Shown in pieces: positions 19,171 to 28,341 of a DNA stretch of 64,000 nucleotides. The notes below the pieces were generated by a model, which made no database searches, was not told where the DNA came from, and was given only the letters and a program-made list of their open reading frames with translations. A program made the translations under genes and the position numbers. Numbering within the stretch: the stretch's first letter is position 1; every line of letters begins with the position of its first letter. The DNA comes from Bartonella apihabitans (lineage in GTDB: Bacteria; Pseudomonadota; Alphaproteobacteria; Rhizobiales; Rhizobiaceae), in the NCBI RefSeq assembly GCF_030758755.1, contig NZ_CP132387.1, positions 2,161,001 to 2,225,000 of the forward strand, written 5' to 3'.

Positions 19171-19866
19171 ATGAATAAATGGAAAATTCGTTTTTTCATA
19201 ATTTCTCTGTCCATTATAACGGCTATTTCGCCCGCTACAGTTTTTTCGCAAGGCTTGCCGGAACTTCCACCACAAGAAGACCCTGATTCTCCGCCATTGT
19301 CACCGGAAGATATGATTCCCGACAAACCGTCTCGGGAAGAAGCATTGCCCGATCTTGGAAAAGATCAGAATGCGGCACAAAAAAAGCAGGCGGAACTTGA
19401 CCATTTGCTTGCTGTTTTGAAAAGAACAGCCAATCAAAAGGAAGCAGCAAAAATCAGTCGGCAGATTCAAGGCCTATGGGCACAATCGGGAAGTGATACG
19501 ATTGATCTTCTTATGCAATGGGCGGAAGATGGTATTAACCAGCAAGATTATGCCAGAGCGCTCGATTTTCTTGATAATGTGGTGGCCTTGCAGCCCGATT
19601 ATGCTGAAGGATGGGCGCGTCGCGCGGCAGTTCATGTGCAATTGAACGACTTGACGCTCGCAATGAGTGACCTTCACCGCTCGCTTTCATTGGAACCCAG
19701 AAATTACAACGCCCTGTTTCTCGTCGGATCGATTCTGGAAATGACCGGCCGAAATAAACTCGCCCTTGAAGCTTATGAAGATGCATTGCAAATTTATCCA
19801 CAAATGCGCCGTGCGCAAAAACGTGTTGGCGACATTCTTGAAGAACAAACCGGACGGGCTATCTGA
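19171..19866 (+). CDS. Secreted TPR-repeat protein
   Basis: 231 residues. Signal peptide (NKWKIRF, hydrophobic core, cleavage near VFSQ, about residue 27), a Pro/Asp/Glu-rich linker, a helical part, then TPR repeats from about residue 105 (EDGINQQDYARALDFLDNVVALQPDYAEGWARRAAVHV, then DLTLAMSDLHRSLSLEPRNYNALFLVGSILE and NKLALEAYEDALQIYPQM). TPR proteins of this type scaffold periplasmic complexes; the partner here is unknown. Single gene, followed by the 6S RNA gene. Confidence 0.8.
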   Translation: MNKWKIRFFIISLSIITAISPATVFSQGLPELPPQEDPDSPPLSPEDMIPDKPSREEALPDLGKDQNAAQKKQAELDHLLAVLKRTANQKEAAKISRQIQGLWAQSGSDTIDLLMQWAEDGINQQDYARALDFLDNVVALQPDYAEGWARRAAVHVQLNDLTLAMSDLHRSLSLEPRNYNALFLVGSILEMTGRNKLALEAYEDALQIYPQMRRAQKRVGDILEEQTGRAI

Positions 19867-19961
19867 TTTCTTCAAAGATTTCGGAATTTGAACAAAACTT
19901 GCAAATTAAGTTTCAAAAACCTGATTGTGGACTGGTAACAAGCAGGGACTTAACCTATATT

Positions 19962-20114
19962 GGCCGAGGCGTTCTGCTCTTCTCGACAGGAATAACTGCA
20001 TCCCCGGGGCCTTATTGATCTCTAAGGGAGCTGTCCCTGATTAGGCTCGTGGGCCTTTTCATATGGCGCCCACCTACGTTGTAGGTTTCCCGGGATCAAA
20101 TACATTCCACCGGT
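19962..20114 (+). ncRNA. ssrS: 6S RNA
   Basis: A structured non-coding segment immediately upstream of the 5-formyl-THF cyclo-ligase gene, the conserved place of ssrS. The centre is largely unpaired, flanked by complementary GC-rich arms: CCCCGGGG (around 20002) on the left and CCCGGG (around 20088) on the right, a GTGGGC/GCCCAC hairpin and ACCTAC-GTT-GTAGGT near the 3' side, consistent with the long bulged hairpin that mimics an open promoter and sequesters sigma-70 holoenzyme. A CTATAT -10-like box lies at 19955-19960. Ends are estimates. Confidence 0.78.
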
Positions 20115-20541
20115 TGCTGCGGATCGCCACTTTCTCCTCTCGAATTATGTGCTGCATAAACGACACTCTGTTTGTCCTTATAAGTCATGGCTCATTTTCA
20201 TTTTTAGCCGGACAAATGTTTTCTTGCCGCTTCAAACTGATCTCTTCACACCAACCTTACAATCATCTTCAAATTGTTTCGATCAATGACCACAATTTCT
20301 GCCCCTTGATGATCTTTGTGAGGATTTGTGATTATTGGAGAAGCTTTTGTGATTATTGGAGAAGCTATGGTGATTATCGCCGCGATTATTGGTTTCCACT
20401 GTTCTCTTGATAAGATTTTTCAAAACAGCTTTGACAAAACCGGATGATCGTCCATTATCGTTAAAGTTAAACCGGATTTTAACAATAAATCGCAGAGCAG
20501 CTTTGAAAAAATAAACTGAAGTGGAAGACGTTTCTCACAAG
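20115..20541. other. Gap between 6S RNA and fau
   Basis: About 430 bases. An ORF covering much of it (20063-20410) is not believable: it starts inside the 6S RNA and its end is made of repeats. The only feature I see is the 21-bp tandem repeat at 20325-20382. Confidence 0.5.
20325..20382 (+). repeat. 21-bp tandem repeat
   Basis: Two perfect 21-bp units at 20325-20345 and 20346-20366 (TTTGTGATTATTGG plus GAGAAGCT), followed by a degenerate third copy and a further GATTATTGG. Non-coding by position. Confidence 0.8.
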
Positions 20542-21108
20542 ATGACCAACAACAAAAAAATGCTTCGACAGGAAGCGCTGGCAAGACGCGACCGGATGCG
20601 GCAAGAACAGCGCACTGTCATTTCGCAAAAACTCGTCGATGAGCTTCAAAAGCTGCTCGCCATTTTAAAAGGCAAAACTGTTGCAGGGTTCTGGCCAATC
20701 AAAAGCGAAATTGACCCGCGCCCGATGATGTCAGCACTGAAAAAACATGGGTTTAAACTGGCTTTACCGGCCATTATCGATAAAACAACAATGGTTTTCC
20801 GAATTTTTGAAGATGAGGGAAAACTCGTTGATATGGGTTTTGGCACCGTGGGGCCTTCCGAAGAAGCGGAAATTGTCGAACCTGAGACACTTCTCGTTCC
20901 GCTTTCGGCTTTTGACAGCAAAGGAAACAGAATTGGTTATGGTGCCGGTTACTATGATCGGGCAATTGCAAGCATGAGGGAAAACGGGCATAACCCCTTA
21001 TTGATAGGACTTGCTTTTGATTGTCAGGAAGTTCCATCAATACCGGCCGAACCTTACGATCAAAAATTGGCAATGATACTCACCGAAAGTGGTTTAAGAT
21101 CGTTTTAA
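20542..21108 (+). CDS. fau: 5-formyltetrahydrofolate cyclo-ligase
   Basis: 188 residues. The enzyme (YgfA) converts 5-formyl-THF to 5,10-methenyl-THF with ATP. Seen: RQEALARRDRM near the N-terminus, GFWPIKSEIDPRPMM, KLALPAI, and the conserved C-terminal LLVPLSAFDSKGNRIGYGAGYYDR and FDCQEVPSIPAEPYDQKL. The ssrS-fau linkage is ancient and links folate metabolism to stationary phase. A GTG at 20521 would add seven residues; I prefer the ATG at 20542. Confidence 0.93.
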   Translation: MTNNKKMLRQEALARRDRMRQEQRTVISQKLVDELQKLLAILKGKTVAGFWPIKSEIDPRPMMSALKKHGFKLALPAIIDKTTMVFRIFEDEGKLVDMGFGTVGPSEEAEIVEPETLLVPLSAFDSKGNRIGYGAGYYDRAIASMRENGHNPLLIGLAFDCQEVPSIPAEPYDQKLAMILTESGLRSF

Positions 21109-21129
21109 AGAGATGTTTAGAGCAAAATT

Positions 21130-21948
21130 ATGAGATTTTTATTTTTAGGTGACATGGTTGGAAAATCCGGCCGCACAGCAGTGTTCCAGAAGCTACCCGG
21201 TCTGATATCGAGTCTTAAACTCGACTTTGTTGTCGTCAACGGAGAAAACGCAGCTTCCGGCTTCGGCATTACCGAAAAAATCTATAATGAAACACTGGAA
21301 GCCGGTGCAAATGTTGTAACCACCGGTAACCATGCTTTCGACCAGAAAGAAACTTTAAATTATGCCGATCATGCCGACCGGTTTTTAAGACCCGCAAATT
21401 TTCCGAAAGGAACGGCGGGCAAAGGTTCGGGTGTCTATATTGCAAAAAACGGTGCGCGTGTGCTTGTTGCCAATGTTATGGGACGGGTCTTTATGCATCC
21501 TGATCTTGATGACCCGTTCGAGGCAGCCGAACGCATTGTCGGCGAATGTCCGCTCGGCGAGCAGGCCGATGCCGTGATTTTTGATTTCCATGCCGAAGCA
21601 ACAAGCGAAAAACAATGTTTTGGCCATTTTCTTGATGGCCGCGCCAGTGTGGTGGTGGGCACTCATACCCATGTTCCGACAGCCGATTATCAAATTTTTA
21701 ACGGCGGCACAGCCTTCATGTCGGATGCCGGTATGTGTGGTGATTATGATTCGTCACTTGGAATGGATAAAGAAGAACCACTCAACCGTTTTGTTACCAA
21801 AATATCGCGTGGCCGCTATGAACCGGCAAGCGCTGCCACTATTTGCGGGCTGGCAGTTGAAATTTCCGACCGTACAGGACTTTCAGAAAAAGTATCTGCC
21901 TTGCGTCTTGGACCACGATTGGAAGAATGCTTGCCGGATTTTTGGTGA
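21130..21948 (+). CDS. YmdB-family metallophosphoesterase
   Basis: 272 residues, TIGR00282 family. Binuclear-metal phosphoesterase; the Bacillus member YmdB hydrolyses cyclic nucleotides and affects biofilm choice. Metal-site motifs are LFLGDMVGKSGR, NGENAASGFGI, TTGNHAFDQKE, FDFHAEATSEK and VVGTHTHVPTAD, in the expected order. It starts 21 bases after fau and is probably in the same operon. Confidence 0.88.
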   Translation: MRFLFLGDMVGKSGRTAVFQKLPGLISSLKLDFVVVNGENAASGFGITEKIYNETLEAGANVVTTGNHAFDQKETLNYADHADRFLRPANFPKGTAGKGSGVYIAKNGARVLVANVMGRVFMHPDLDDPFEAAERIVGECPLGEQADAVIFDFHAEATSEKQCFGHFLDGRASVVVGTHTHVPTADYQIFNGGTAFMSDAGMCGDYDSSLGMDKEEPLNRFVTKISRGRYEPASAATICGLAVEISDRTGLSEKVSALRLGPRLEECLPDFW

Positions 21949-22081
21949 AAGACGGGCAACTCTTTACCTTTTCACTCGTTTTCCGTATAAGGCGCTCATT
22001 CAGATTTTTATTAGAACATTGTCCGACAGGATACTTCGATCATTCCAAGGCTCGCTGTCGGTGAAAACCGAAAGGTGATCT

Positions 22082-22831
22082 ATGTCAGGCCATTCACAGT
22101 TTAAGAATATTATGCATCGCAAAGGTCGTCAGGATGCGATGCGCTCGAAGATGTTTTCCAAACTCGCCCGCGAAATAACCGTTGCGGCCAAGCTTGGTGT
22201 GCCGGATCCTGCGATGAATGCCCGTCTACGCTTGGCTGTGCAGAATGCGAGAGCCCAGTCCATGCCGAAAGACAATATCGAACGGGCGATTAAAAAGGCT
22301 GCCGGTAATGATGGCGAAAATTATGAGGAAGTCCGCTACGAGGGTTACGGCCCGGCCGGTGTTGCTGTTATTGTCGAAGCTTTGACAGATAATCGCAACC
22401 GTACTGCTTCCAATGTTCGTGCCGCTTTCACCAAAGCAGGTGGTGCACTCGGTGAAACAGGTTCGGTCGGCTTCATGTTCAATCGCGTTGGCGAAATTGT
22501 TTATAAACCGGAAGCCGGTGACGCAGACAAAGTTATGGAAGCTGCCATTGAAGCAGGTGCCGATGATGTCCAGTCTGATGAAGATGGTCACGTCATTACT
22601 TGCGCTTTTGAAAATGTCGGCGAAGTTTCCAAAGCACTTGAAGCAGCACTTGGCGAAGCCGAATCGGTCAAGGTTGTCTGGAAACCATCGACGACAACGC
22701 CGATTGATGAAGAAAAAGCCGAATCGGTCCTTCGTCTGATTTCGACCTTGGAAGAAGATGATGACGTCCAGAACGTCTATGCCAATTTCGAGGTGAGTGA
22801 CGAAGTCATGGCAAAGCTTGCCGCCGAATAA
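22082..22831 (+). CDS. yebC: YebC/PmpR-family protein
   Basis: 249 residues. The family includes DNA-binding regulators and ribosome-associated factors that help translation of proline stretches. [56 protein letters not shown] and [33 protein letters not shown] with GSVGFMFNR are all family signatures. In most proteobacteria yebC is directly followed by ruvC; here ruvC is 9.5 kb away. Confidence 0.95.
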   Translation: MSGHSQFKNIMHRKGRQDAMRSKMFSKLAREITVAAKLGVPDPAMNARLRLAVQNARAQSMPKDNIERAIKKAAGNDGENYEEVRYEGYGPAGVAVIVEALTDNRNRTASNVRAAFTKAGGALGETGSVGFMFNRVGEIVYKPEAGDADKVMEAAIEAGADDVQSDEDGHVITCAFENVGEVSKALEAALGEAESVKVVWKPSTTTPIDEEKAESVLRLISTLEEDDDVQNVYANFEVSDEVMAKLAAE

Positions 22832-22863
22832 ATTATTCTTCAAGTTTTTCAAACTGAATTGTT

Positions 22864-22906
22864 CCGGCTTTCGGGTGTTTTCAATCTCCCGCAAGCCGGT
22901 TTTTTA
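22864..22906 (+). terminator. Terminator of yebC
   Basis: CCGGCTT (22864-22870) pairs with AAGCCGG (22893-22899), followed by seven T. The long loop contains a partial second stem. Confidence 0.7.
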
Positions 22907-23133
22907 TTGAGGAGGTGAATTTATTTTCCGTTCGCAGGATTTGTTCCCTGTTCAAAAACCGTTTGTCTGTTGAAAAGTAAGTTTTTCAGGAACGGGCTTT
23001 TTATAGGCCAGTCTGTTGTTTTTCCCGCTTTTATTTTCTTTTTTGCCGCTCACAACAAAAGCTTTCGGAAACTGTCCAAGATGTGCAATTGGAAAATTGT
23101 CACTATCCCGACAGTTGCAATGTTTAAAAAAAT
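22907..23133. other. yebC-rpmE gap
   Basis: No gene seen between the yebC terminator and the rpmE terminator. The yebC-ruvC junction expected here is missing, so this is one of the rearrangement points. Confidence 0.5.
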
Positions 23134-23162
23134 AAAAAACCCGCCGGATTGGCGGGTTTTAA
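23134..23162 (-). terminator. Terminator of rpmE
   Basis: AAAACCCGCC (23136-23145) and GGCGGGTTTT (23151-23160) form a perfect 10-bp stem, followed on the minus strand by a T-run. Confidence 0.85.
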
Positions 23163-23179
23163 AGGGAAATAGAAACTTA

Positions 23180-23401
23180 TTAAAGGCCGAGATTGCCGAA
23201 ACGGTTTTTGAACTTGGAAACACGACCACCGCGGTCAACGAGAGTTTGTGAACCACCAGTCCAAGCCGGATGTGTTCTCGGATCGATATCAAGATTCATG
23301 GTATCACCCTCTTTGCCCCATGTGGAGCGGGTGAAATACTCGGTGCCATCTGTCATCACAACCTTGATGGTGTGGTAATCGGGATGAATATCAGCTTTCA
23401 T
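23180..23401 (-). CDS. rpmE: 50S ribosomal protein bL31
   Basis: 73 residues: [21 protein letters not shown], then [19 protein letters not shown] and [15 protein letters not shown]. This is the zinc-free (C-) form of bL31, since the four cysteines of the zinc form are absent. It is monocistronic and divergent from the ABC exporter, a pairing known from Rhizobiales. Confidence 0.96.
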   Translation of the reverse strand: MKADIHPDYHTIKVVMTDGTEYFTRSTWGKEGDTMNLDIDPRTHPAWTGGSQTLVDRGGRVSKFKNRFGNLGL

Positions 23402-23569
23402 GACGCGAACTTCCTGCTTCTAACGGTAACGAACGGTTACATGGTGTATTTTCATGATGCCATCCGTTCTTCAATTTGGTAAACAAAGCCCGGGCGTGAC
23501 CGGACTTCGATAAAAATCTGGTGTTGCCTATACAACAGCACGAACGATAGCACAAGGGCACAATAGAAT

Positions 23570-25363
23570 ATGGATAAGAAGAACAGCATGGAAAATGGCG
23601 AAAAAAGACTATCTGCCCCGAAAAAACATAGTTTGCGTCCATTATCAGCACTGCAACCTTATGTATTCCGTTATAAAAAACTTGCTTTTTCGGCTGCTGT
23701 TTCTTTGATTGTTGCTGCCCTTGTCATGTTGGCGCTTCCTATTGCAATCCGCCGTATGCTCGATCATGGCTTTAGTTTAAGCAACGGAACCATGATCAAT
23801 TCCTATTTTGCGGTGCTCTTTCTGCTTGCTGCAATTCTGGCTCTTGCTTCAGCCGGTCGTTATTATTCGGTGATTACTCTGGGTGAACATGTAGTGGCCG
23901 ATCTCCGGCGTGATGTTTTTTCCCATATTATCAACCTGTCACCGGAATTTTTCGATAAATCCCGTTCCGGCGAAATTATCTCGCGCTTGTCTGCCGATAC
24001 GACACAGGTAAAATCGGCAGTCGGTGCTACGGCTTCGGTTTTCTTGCGCAATATCATTATGGCTGTCGGCGCCATTATCATGATGATTGTGACCAGTCCG
24101 AAACTGTCGGCAATGGTACTTGTGGCAATTCCCATTGTTGTTATTCCGCTCATTGTTTTCGGTCGCAAAGTGAGGAAGAGAACCCGCCTTGCACAAGACC
24201 GCCTTGCCGATGCAACAGCACTTGCTTCCGAACAGGTGAGCGCTATCCGCACCATTCAGGCTTTTACGGCTGAACAAAATGTCAATAAACGTTTTTCCCA
24301 ATTGATCGAACGGGCTTTCCAATCGGCACGTGGCTCCATCCTGTCGCGTGCGTTTTTAACTGCCTTTGCCATTTTTCTTGTTTTTGGTAGCGTTGTAGCC
24401 GTGTTGTGGATTGGCTCGAACGATGTCTTGAATAAAACTATGACGGCCGGAACATTGGGGCAATTCGTGCTCTATGCTGTTTTTGGTGCAAGTGCATTCG
24501 GCCAATTATCGGAAGTTGGTGCAGAACTTGCACAGGCGACAGGTGCGGCAGAAAGACTTGCCGAACTGCTTGTTGAAAAAACTGCAATTACTGTTCCCGC
24601 CACTCCGTTGAAACTACCGGAACCGGCACGGGGTGCAATCAACTTCAATCATGTCGATTTTGCCTATCCGACCAGAAAATCCCAACCTGTCTTGCATAAT
24701 TTGACATTTTCCATCAAAGCCGGAGAGACGGTTGCTTTTGTCGGCCCGTCCGGCGGCGGCAAAAGTACAATTTTTTCATTGATTTTGCGCTTTTATGATC
24801 CCGATAGCGGCAATCTTACTTTTGATGGGACGGAAATTTCCAAAGTAAAGCTTGAGGATTTACGCTCGCGCATTGCCTATGTACCGCAGGATGTCGCCAT
24901 TTTTGATGGAACTTTGCGGGAAAATATCGCTTTTGGTAATCCTTTGGCCGATAATAAAGCTATTGAAGAAGCAGCCGAGGCTGCCCATGCACTCGACTTC
25001 ATTCATAATTTGAAAGACGGTTTTGAAACTGAAGTCGGCGAGCGTGGCATTACCCTTTCAGGCGGGCAGAAGCAACGTATAGCCATTGCACGTGCAATTT
25101 TGCGCAATGCACCACTTCTGCTCCTCGACGAAGCAACATCCGCACTCGACGCAGAAAACGAGATGCTTGTACAAAGAGCGCTTGAAGGATTAATGAAAAA
25201 TCGCACAACACTGGTTATAGCCCACCGTTTGGCAACGGTTTTGAAAGCCGACAGAATTGTTGTTCTCGACAAAGGCGCTATTGTCGAAGAAGGCACACAT
25301 GAGGAGCTCGTTGCTCAAAACGGCCTTTATGCGCGCTTGGCAAAACTCCAATTCTCGCATTAA
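23570..25363 (+). CDS. ABC exporter, fused membrane and ATPase domains (MsbA/LmrA type)
   Basis: 597 residues, a half-transporter. An N-terminal membrane domain with about six helices (residues about 35-310; VSLIVAALVMLALPIAI, NSYFAVLFLLAAILALASAG, NIIMAVGAIIMMIV) with the coupling-helix segment HIINLSPEFFDKSRSGEIISRLSADT is followed by a nucleotide-binding domain: Walker A GPSGGGKST near residue 393, signature LSGGQKQR near 494, Walker B LLLLDEATSALD and switch His in VIAHRLATV. It likely exports lipid or hydrophobic compounds as a homodimer; the substrate is not predictable. Confidence 0.9.
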   Translation: MDKKNSMENGEKRLSAPKKHSLRPLSALQPYVFRYKKLAFSAAVSLIVAALVMLALPIAIRRMLDHGFSLSNGTMINSYFAVLFLLAAILALASAGRYYSVITLGEHVVADLRRDVFSHIINLSPEFFDKSRSGEIISRLSADTTQVKSAVGATASVFLRNIIMAVGAIIMMIVTSPKLSAMVLVAIPIVVIPLIVFGRKVRKRTRLAQDRLADATALASEQVSAIRTIQAFTAEQNVNKRFSQLIERAFQSARGSILSRAFLTAFAIFLVFGSVVAVLWIGSNDVLNKTMTAGTLGQFVLYAVFGASAFGQLSEVGAELAQATGAAERLAELLVEKTAITVPATPLKLPEPARGAINFNHVDFAYPTRKSQPVLHNLTFSIKAGETVAFVGPSGGGKSTIFSLILRFYDPDSGNLTFDGTEISKVKLEDLRSRIAYVPQDVAIFDGTLRENIAFGNPLADNKAIEEAAEAAHALDFIHNLKDGFETEVGERGITLSGGQKQRIAIARAILRNAPLLLLDEATSALDAENEMLVQRALEGLMKNRTTLVIAHRLATVLKADRIVVLDKGAIVEEGTHEELVAQNGLYARLAKLQFSH

Positions 25364-25410
25364 CGACAAATACGGTAAGAGAATACAGAAATTAGAAAGC
25401 AGGCCAGATT

Positions 25411-26733
25411 ATGGTTCGGATTCGCGTGGAGCCGAAAATCGACGGCGTTTCAGGTTGGTTTGCCACATCGCCCGATCACGACCAGACGATAGGCAAAAGC
25501 TTTGAAGACGATAAAGACTTTGATTTTGTGATTATCGGAGCGGGCTTTATCGGCCTTTCCTTGGCTCATCGGCTCTGCGAACGACAACCTGATGCCAAGA
25601 TTGCCGTGATTGATGCACTCAAAGTTGGCGAAGGCACTTCGGGGCGGAATGCCGGTTTTATCATTGATGTACCGCACAATGTGGATGGCGGCAAAACAAC
25701 CCCCGATCATGACCAGCACCTTTATGCATTGAATAAATTTGCCATAAAGCGTTTGCGTGATTTTAAAGACCATTATGCCATTTCCTGCGACTGGCAGGAG
25801 AGCGGTAAATATATGGCCGCCCGAGAAACAAGAAACCTTGGCAATCTTGACCATTTTGCCAAACAACTGAAAAATGACGGGTTTGATTATCAGGATATTG
25901 CCGGAGACGATTTAGCGAAACGATTGGGAACTAGCTATTATCAACGGGCAATCTATACACCGGGCAATGTTCTTGTTAATCCTGCCGCACTTATCCGCGG
26001 TATTGCCAAAGCCTTGCCACCATCTGTCAGCCTTTTTGAACAAACACCCGTTACAGAAATCACTTATGGTTCCAAGCATGTGATTAGAACCGCCCGCGGG
26101 CTTATTACGGCAAAATTTATCTTCGAGGCAGGCAATATTTTCAACAGTGAATTCGGCTATGAAAAGCACCGGCTTGCGCCCGTTTACACTTATGCCAGCC
26201 TGACAAAACCGCTTGAGGCTAGTGATGTCGAAAAGCATTTTTCCAATGTAAAACCTTGGGGCATTACCTCGGCTCATCCGGCAGGAACAACAGTGCGCTA
26301 TACACCCGACCACCGCATCTTTATTCGTAATATATTGCGTTTTGCCCCGACATTGACAACGTCCAAAGATGATCTCGATTATGCCTTGATCAACCACAGG
26401 CGTTCATTTGAAAACCGTTTTCCCGAGCTTTCCCATATTCCGTTCGAATACACATGGGGCGGAATGATTGCCGTTACGCTCAACCAGAATTATGTTTTCC
26501 ATAAACCCGCTGAAAACATCATGATTTTGAATGGCTGTAACGGCGTTGGCGTGGCAAAAGGTACGTATCTCGGTTTTTACGCGGCGGATTTTATTTCTGG
26601 TGATAATAATGAAGAAATCCGCTTCATCCGCGAGAACAGCCATCCGAGCTTTATTATTCCCGATCCGATCCGTTCGCTTGTTGCCAAATACCGGTTAAGA
26701 AAAGAACAGGCTGCGGCTGGCGGTGATTTATAA
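25411..26733 (+). CDS. FAD-dependent amino-acid/amine oxidoreductase (DAO family)
   Basis: 440 residues. An FAD-binding Rossmann motif VIIGAGFIGLSLAHRL lies near residues 41-56, with the acidic end of strand two in KIAVIDALKVGEGTSGRNAGFII, all typical of the DadA/glycine oxidase fold. C-terminal GCNGVGVAKGTYLGFYAAD is the second FAD-contact segment. Members oxidise amino acids or secondary amines; the substrate is unknown. It starts 48 bases after the ABC exporter gene and may share its transcript. Confidence 0.82.
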   Translation: MVRIRVEPKIDGVSGWFATSPDHDQTIGKSFEDDKDFDFVIIGAGFIGLSLAHRLCERQPDAKIAVIDALKVGEGTSGRNAGFIIDVPHNVDGGKTTPDHDQHLYALNKFAIKRLRDFKDHYAISCDWQESGKYMAARETRNLGNLDHFAKQLKNDGFDYQDIAGDDLAKRLGTSYYQRAIYTPGNVLVNPAALIRGIAKALPPSVSLFEQTPVTEITYGSKHVIRTARGLITAKFIFEAGNIFNSEFGYEKHRLAPVYTYASLTKPLEASDVEKHFSNVKPWGITSAHPAGTTVRYTPDHRIFIRNILRFAPTLTTSKDDLDYALINHRRSFENRFPELSHIPFEYTWGGMIAVTLNQNYVFHKPAENIMILNGCNGVGVAKGTYLGFYAADFISGDNNEEIRFIRENSHPSFIIPDPIRSLVAKYRLRKEQAAAGGDL

Positions 26734-26778
26734 GGTGGGCGTAACTTGCACGAAACACATATGAGCACGATCTCGCCC

Positions 26779-26812
26779 AAAAAAAATTCCCGCTTCAAAA
26801 AAAGCGGGAATA
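26779..26812 (-). terminator. Terminator of the efp-suhB operon
   Basis: TTCCCGCTT (26787-26795) pairs with AAGCGGGAA (26802-26810) and is followed on the minus strand by eight T. It lies between converging genes. Confidence 0.8.
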
Positions 26813-26846
26813 GAATTTGATAGAATTTTTTGAACAAGCTTAGCCG

Positions 26847-27638
26847 TCAAATCGGCTTTTTGATCGTCTTCATCAGTGCTTTATGAATAAGCTCGTTTCC
26901 GGCAACGATATTCTTTTTCCCGAAAATATTCTGCCCGCCATCCTTGTCACTGACAAAACCACCGGCTTCACGAACCATCAGAAGGCCGGCCGCCATATCC
27001 CATGGCTGTAGATTATCTTCCCAAAAACCGTCAAGACGACCGGCTGCAACATAGGCAAGATCGACCGCAGCCGCGCCCATGCGACGGATACCTGCCACTT
27101 CGGCCATCACATTGCGCAGTTCAACAAGATATTCGCCATGATGACCACGGCCAAGATGAGGAATACCGGTTCCGATAACGCAATCTTCAAGCTTGCGACG
27201 ATTGGCAACCCGCATGCGTCTGTCATTTAAAAACACGCCACCGCCGCGCTCGGCAGTAAAGAGTTCATCCATTGCGGGATTATAAATCACACCGGCAACA
27301 ATTTGTCCCTGACGCTCCAATGCAATCGAAACGCCGAAAAAAGGTATGCCGTGAAGGAAATTGGTTGTTCCGTCAAGCGGGTCGACAATAAATCGATGTT
27401 GCGTATCGCTACCGTTGATCTCGCCCGATTCTTCCATGAGAAAACAATAATCCGGACGCGCTTTCAAAAGCTCTGTCCTGACAATATCTTCCGCGCGTCG
27501 ATCGGCCTGGCTCACATAATCGGCCGAACCTTTCAAAGACACCTGAAGATTTTGTACCTCACCATAGTCACGGGCAAGCGACCGCCCCGCTTTCATTGCC
27601 GCTTGTACCATGACATTCATTATCGCTGAACGCGCCAT
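26847..27638 (-). CDS. suhB: Inositol-1-monophosphatase family protein
   Basis: 263 residues. Mg-dependent phosphatase of the IMPase/SuhB family: metal-site motifs EESGE, DPLDGTTNFLHGIP and WDMAAGLLMVREAGG occur in the expected order. E. coli SuhB also acts in rRNA antitermination; a similar role is inference. The start at 27638 gives MARSAIMNVMVQAA, the usual N-terminus in this group. It follows efp by 11 bases in the same orientation. Confidence 0.93.
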   Translation of the reverse strand: MARSAIMNVMVQAAMKAGRSLARDYGEVQNLQVSLKGSADYVSQADRRAEDIVRTELLKARPDYCFLMEESGEINGSDTQHRFIVDPLDGTTNFLHGIPFFGVSIALERQGQIVAGVIYNPAMDELFTAERGGGVFLNDRRMRVANRRKLEDCVIGTGIPHLGRGHHGEYLVELRNVMAEVAGIRRMGAAAVDLAYVAAGRLDGFWEDNLQPWDMAAGLLMVREAGGFVSDKDGGQNIFGKKNIVAGNELIHKALMKTIKKPI

Positions 27639-27649
27639 CAAACCAATCC

Positions 27650-28213
27650 TTAATCTGCACGACGCAGATAAATAAGCTCGTTTGTATCGACAACCACTTT
27701 CTCGCCTGCCGAAATAAACGGAGGCACAAGAATGCGGATGCCATTTTCCAGAACTGCCGGCTTATAGGAAGAAGCAGCAGTTTGCCCCTTAACAACCGGA
27801 TCCGCTTCGGTAATCGTCAATGTAACCTGATCTGGCAAATCAATGCCGATCGGCTTTTCTTCATAAAGCTCAACCGTGACCTTCATGCCATCCTGAAGGA
27901 AAGCTGCACGCTCGCCAACAAAATCTTTCTGCAATTCAAGTTGCTCGAAAGTTTCCGAATCCATGAAAACAAGTGCGTCACCCTGCTCGTAAAGGAACGT
28001 ATAGTCCTTCTGCTCGAGTCTTACTTTTTCAACAGTTTCAGCTGCACGGAAACGTTCATTCAATTTGGTTCCATCAAGCAGGTTCTTCAATTCGACCTGA
28101 TTGAATGCACCACCTTTTCCCGGTTTGACTGCATTGCATTTGACTGCAACCCAGAGGCTGCCATTATGTTCAATCACATTACCCGGGCGGATTTCATTAC
28201 CATTGATCTTCAT
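27650..28213 (-). CDS. efp: Elongation factor P
   Basis: 187 residues. EF-P rescues ribosomes stalled at polyproline. The N-terminal KOW-like domain carries KPGKGGAF, with the modifiable lysine at residue 33; [15 protein letters not shown] and the C-terminal GTPASSYKP-equivalent ([17 protein letters not shown]) and [11 protein letters not shown] are conserved. Genes of the lysine-modifying enzymes are not in the window. Cotranscribed with suhB. Confidence 0.97.
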   Translation of the reverse strand: MKINGNEIRPGNVIEHNGSLWVAVKCNAVKPGKGGAFNQVELKNLLDGTKLNERFRAAETVEKVRLEQKDYTFLYEQGDALVFMDSETFEQLELQKDFVGERAAFLQDGMKVTVELYEEKPIGIDLPDQVTLTITEADPVVKGQTAASSYKPAVLENGIRILVPPFISAGEKVVVDTNELIYLRRAD

Positions 28214-28341
28214 CTTTTTTATCCGACATTAGATTATTGTGGAATAAGGACATTTGAAAATGTTCTTGATTAATCTGTTCAAGACCATAAAAAAAGTCTT
28301 TAAGCAAGGGGCGGCTTCAAATTTAAGGACATGCTTGAACT

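Noticed and set aside
20063..20410. 115-codon ORF after the TPR gene
   Set aside because: It begins inside the 6S RNA and ends in a tandem repeat; no ribosome-binding site or family-like sequence.
22226..22894. 222-codon minus-strand ORF opposite yebC
   Set aside because: Shadow of yebC, Phe/Asn/Cys-rich, no start signal.
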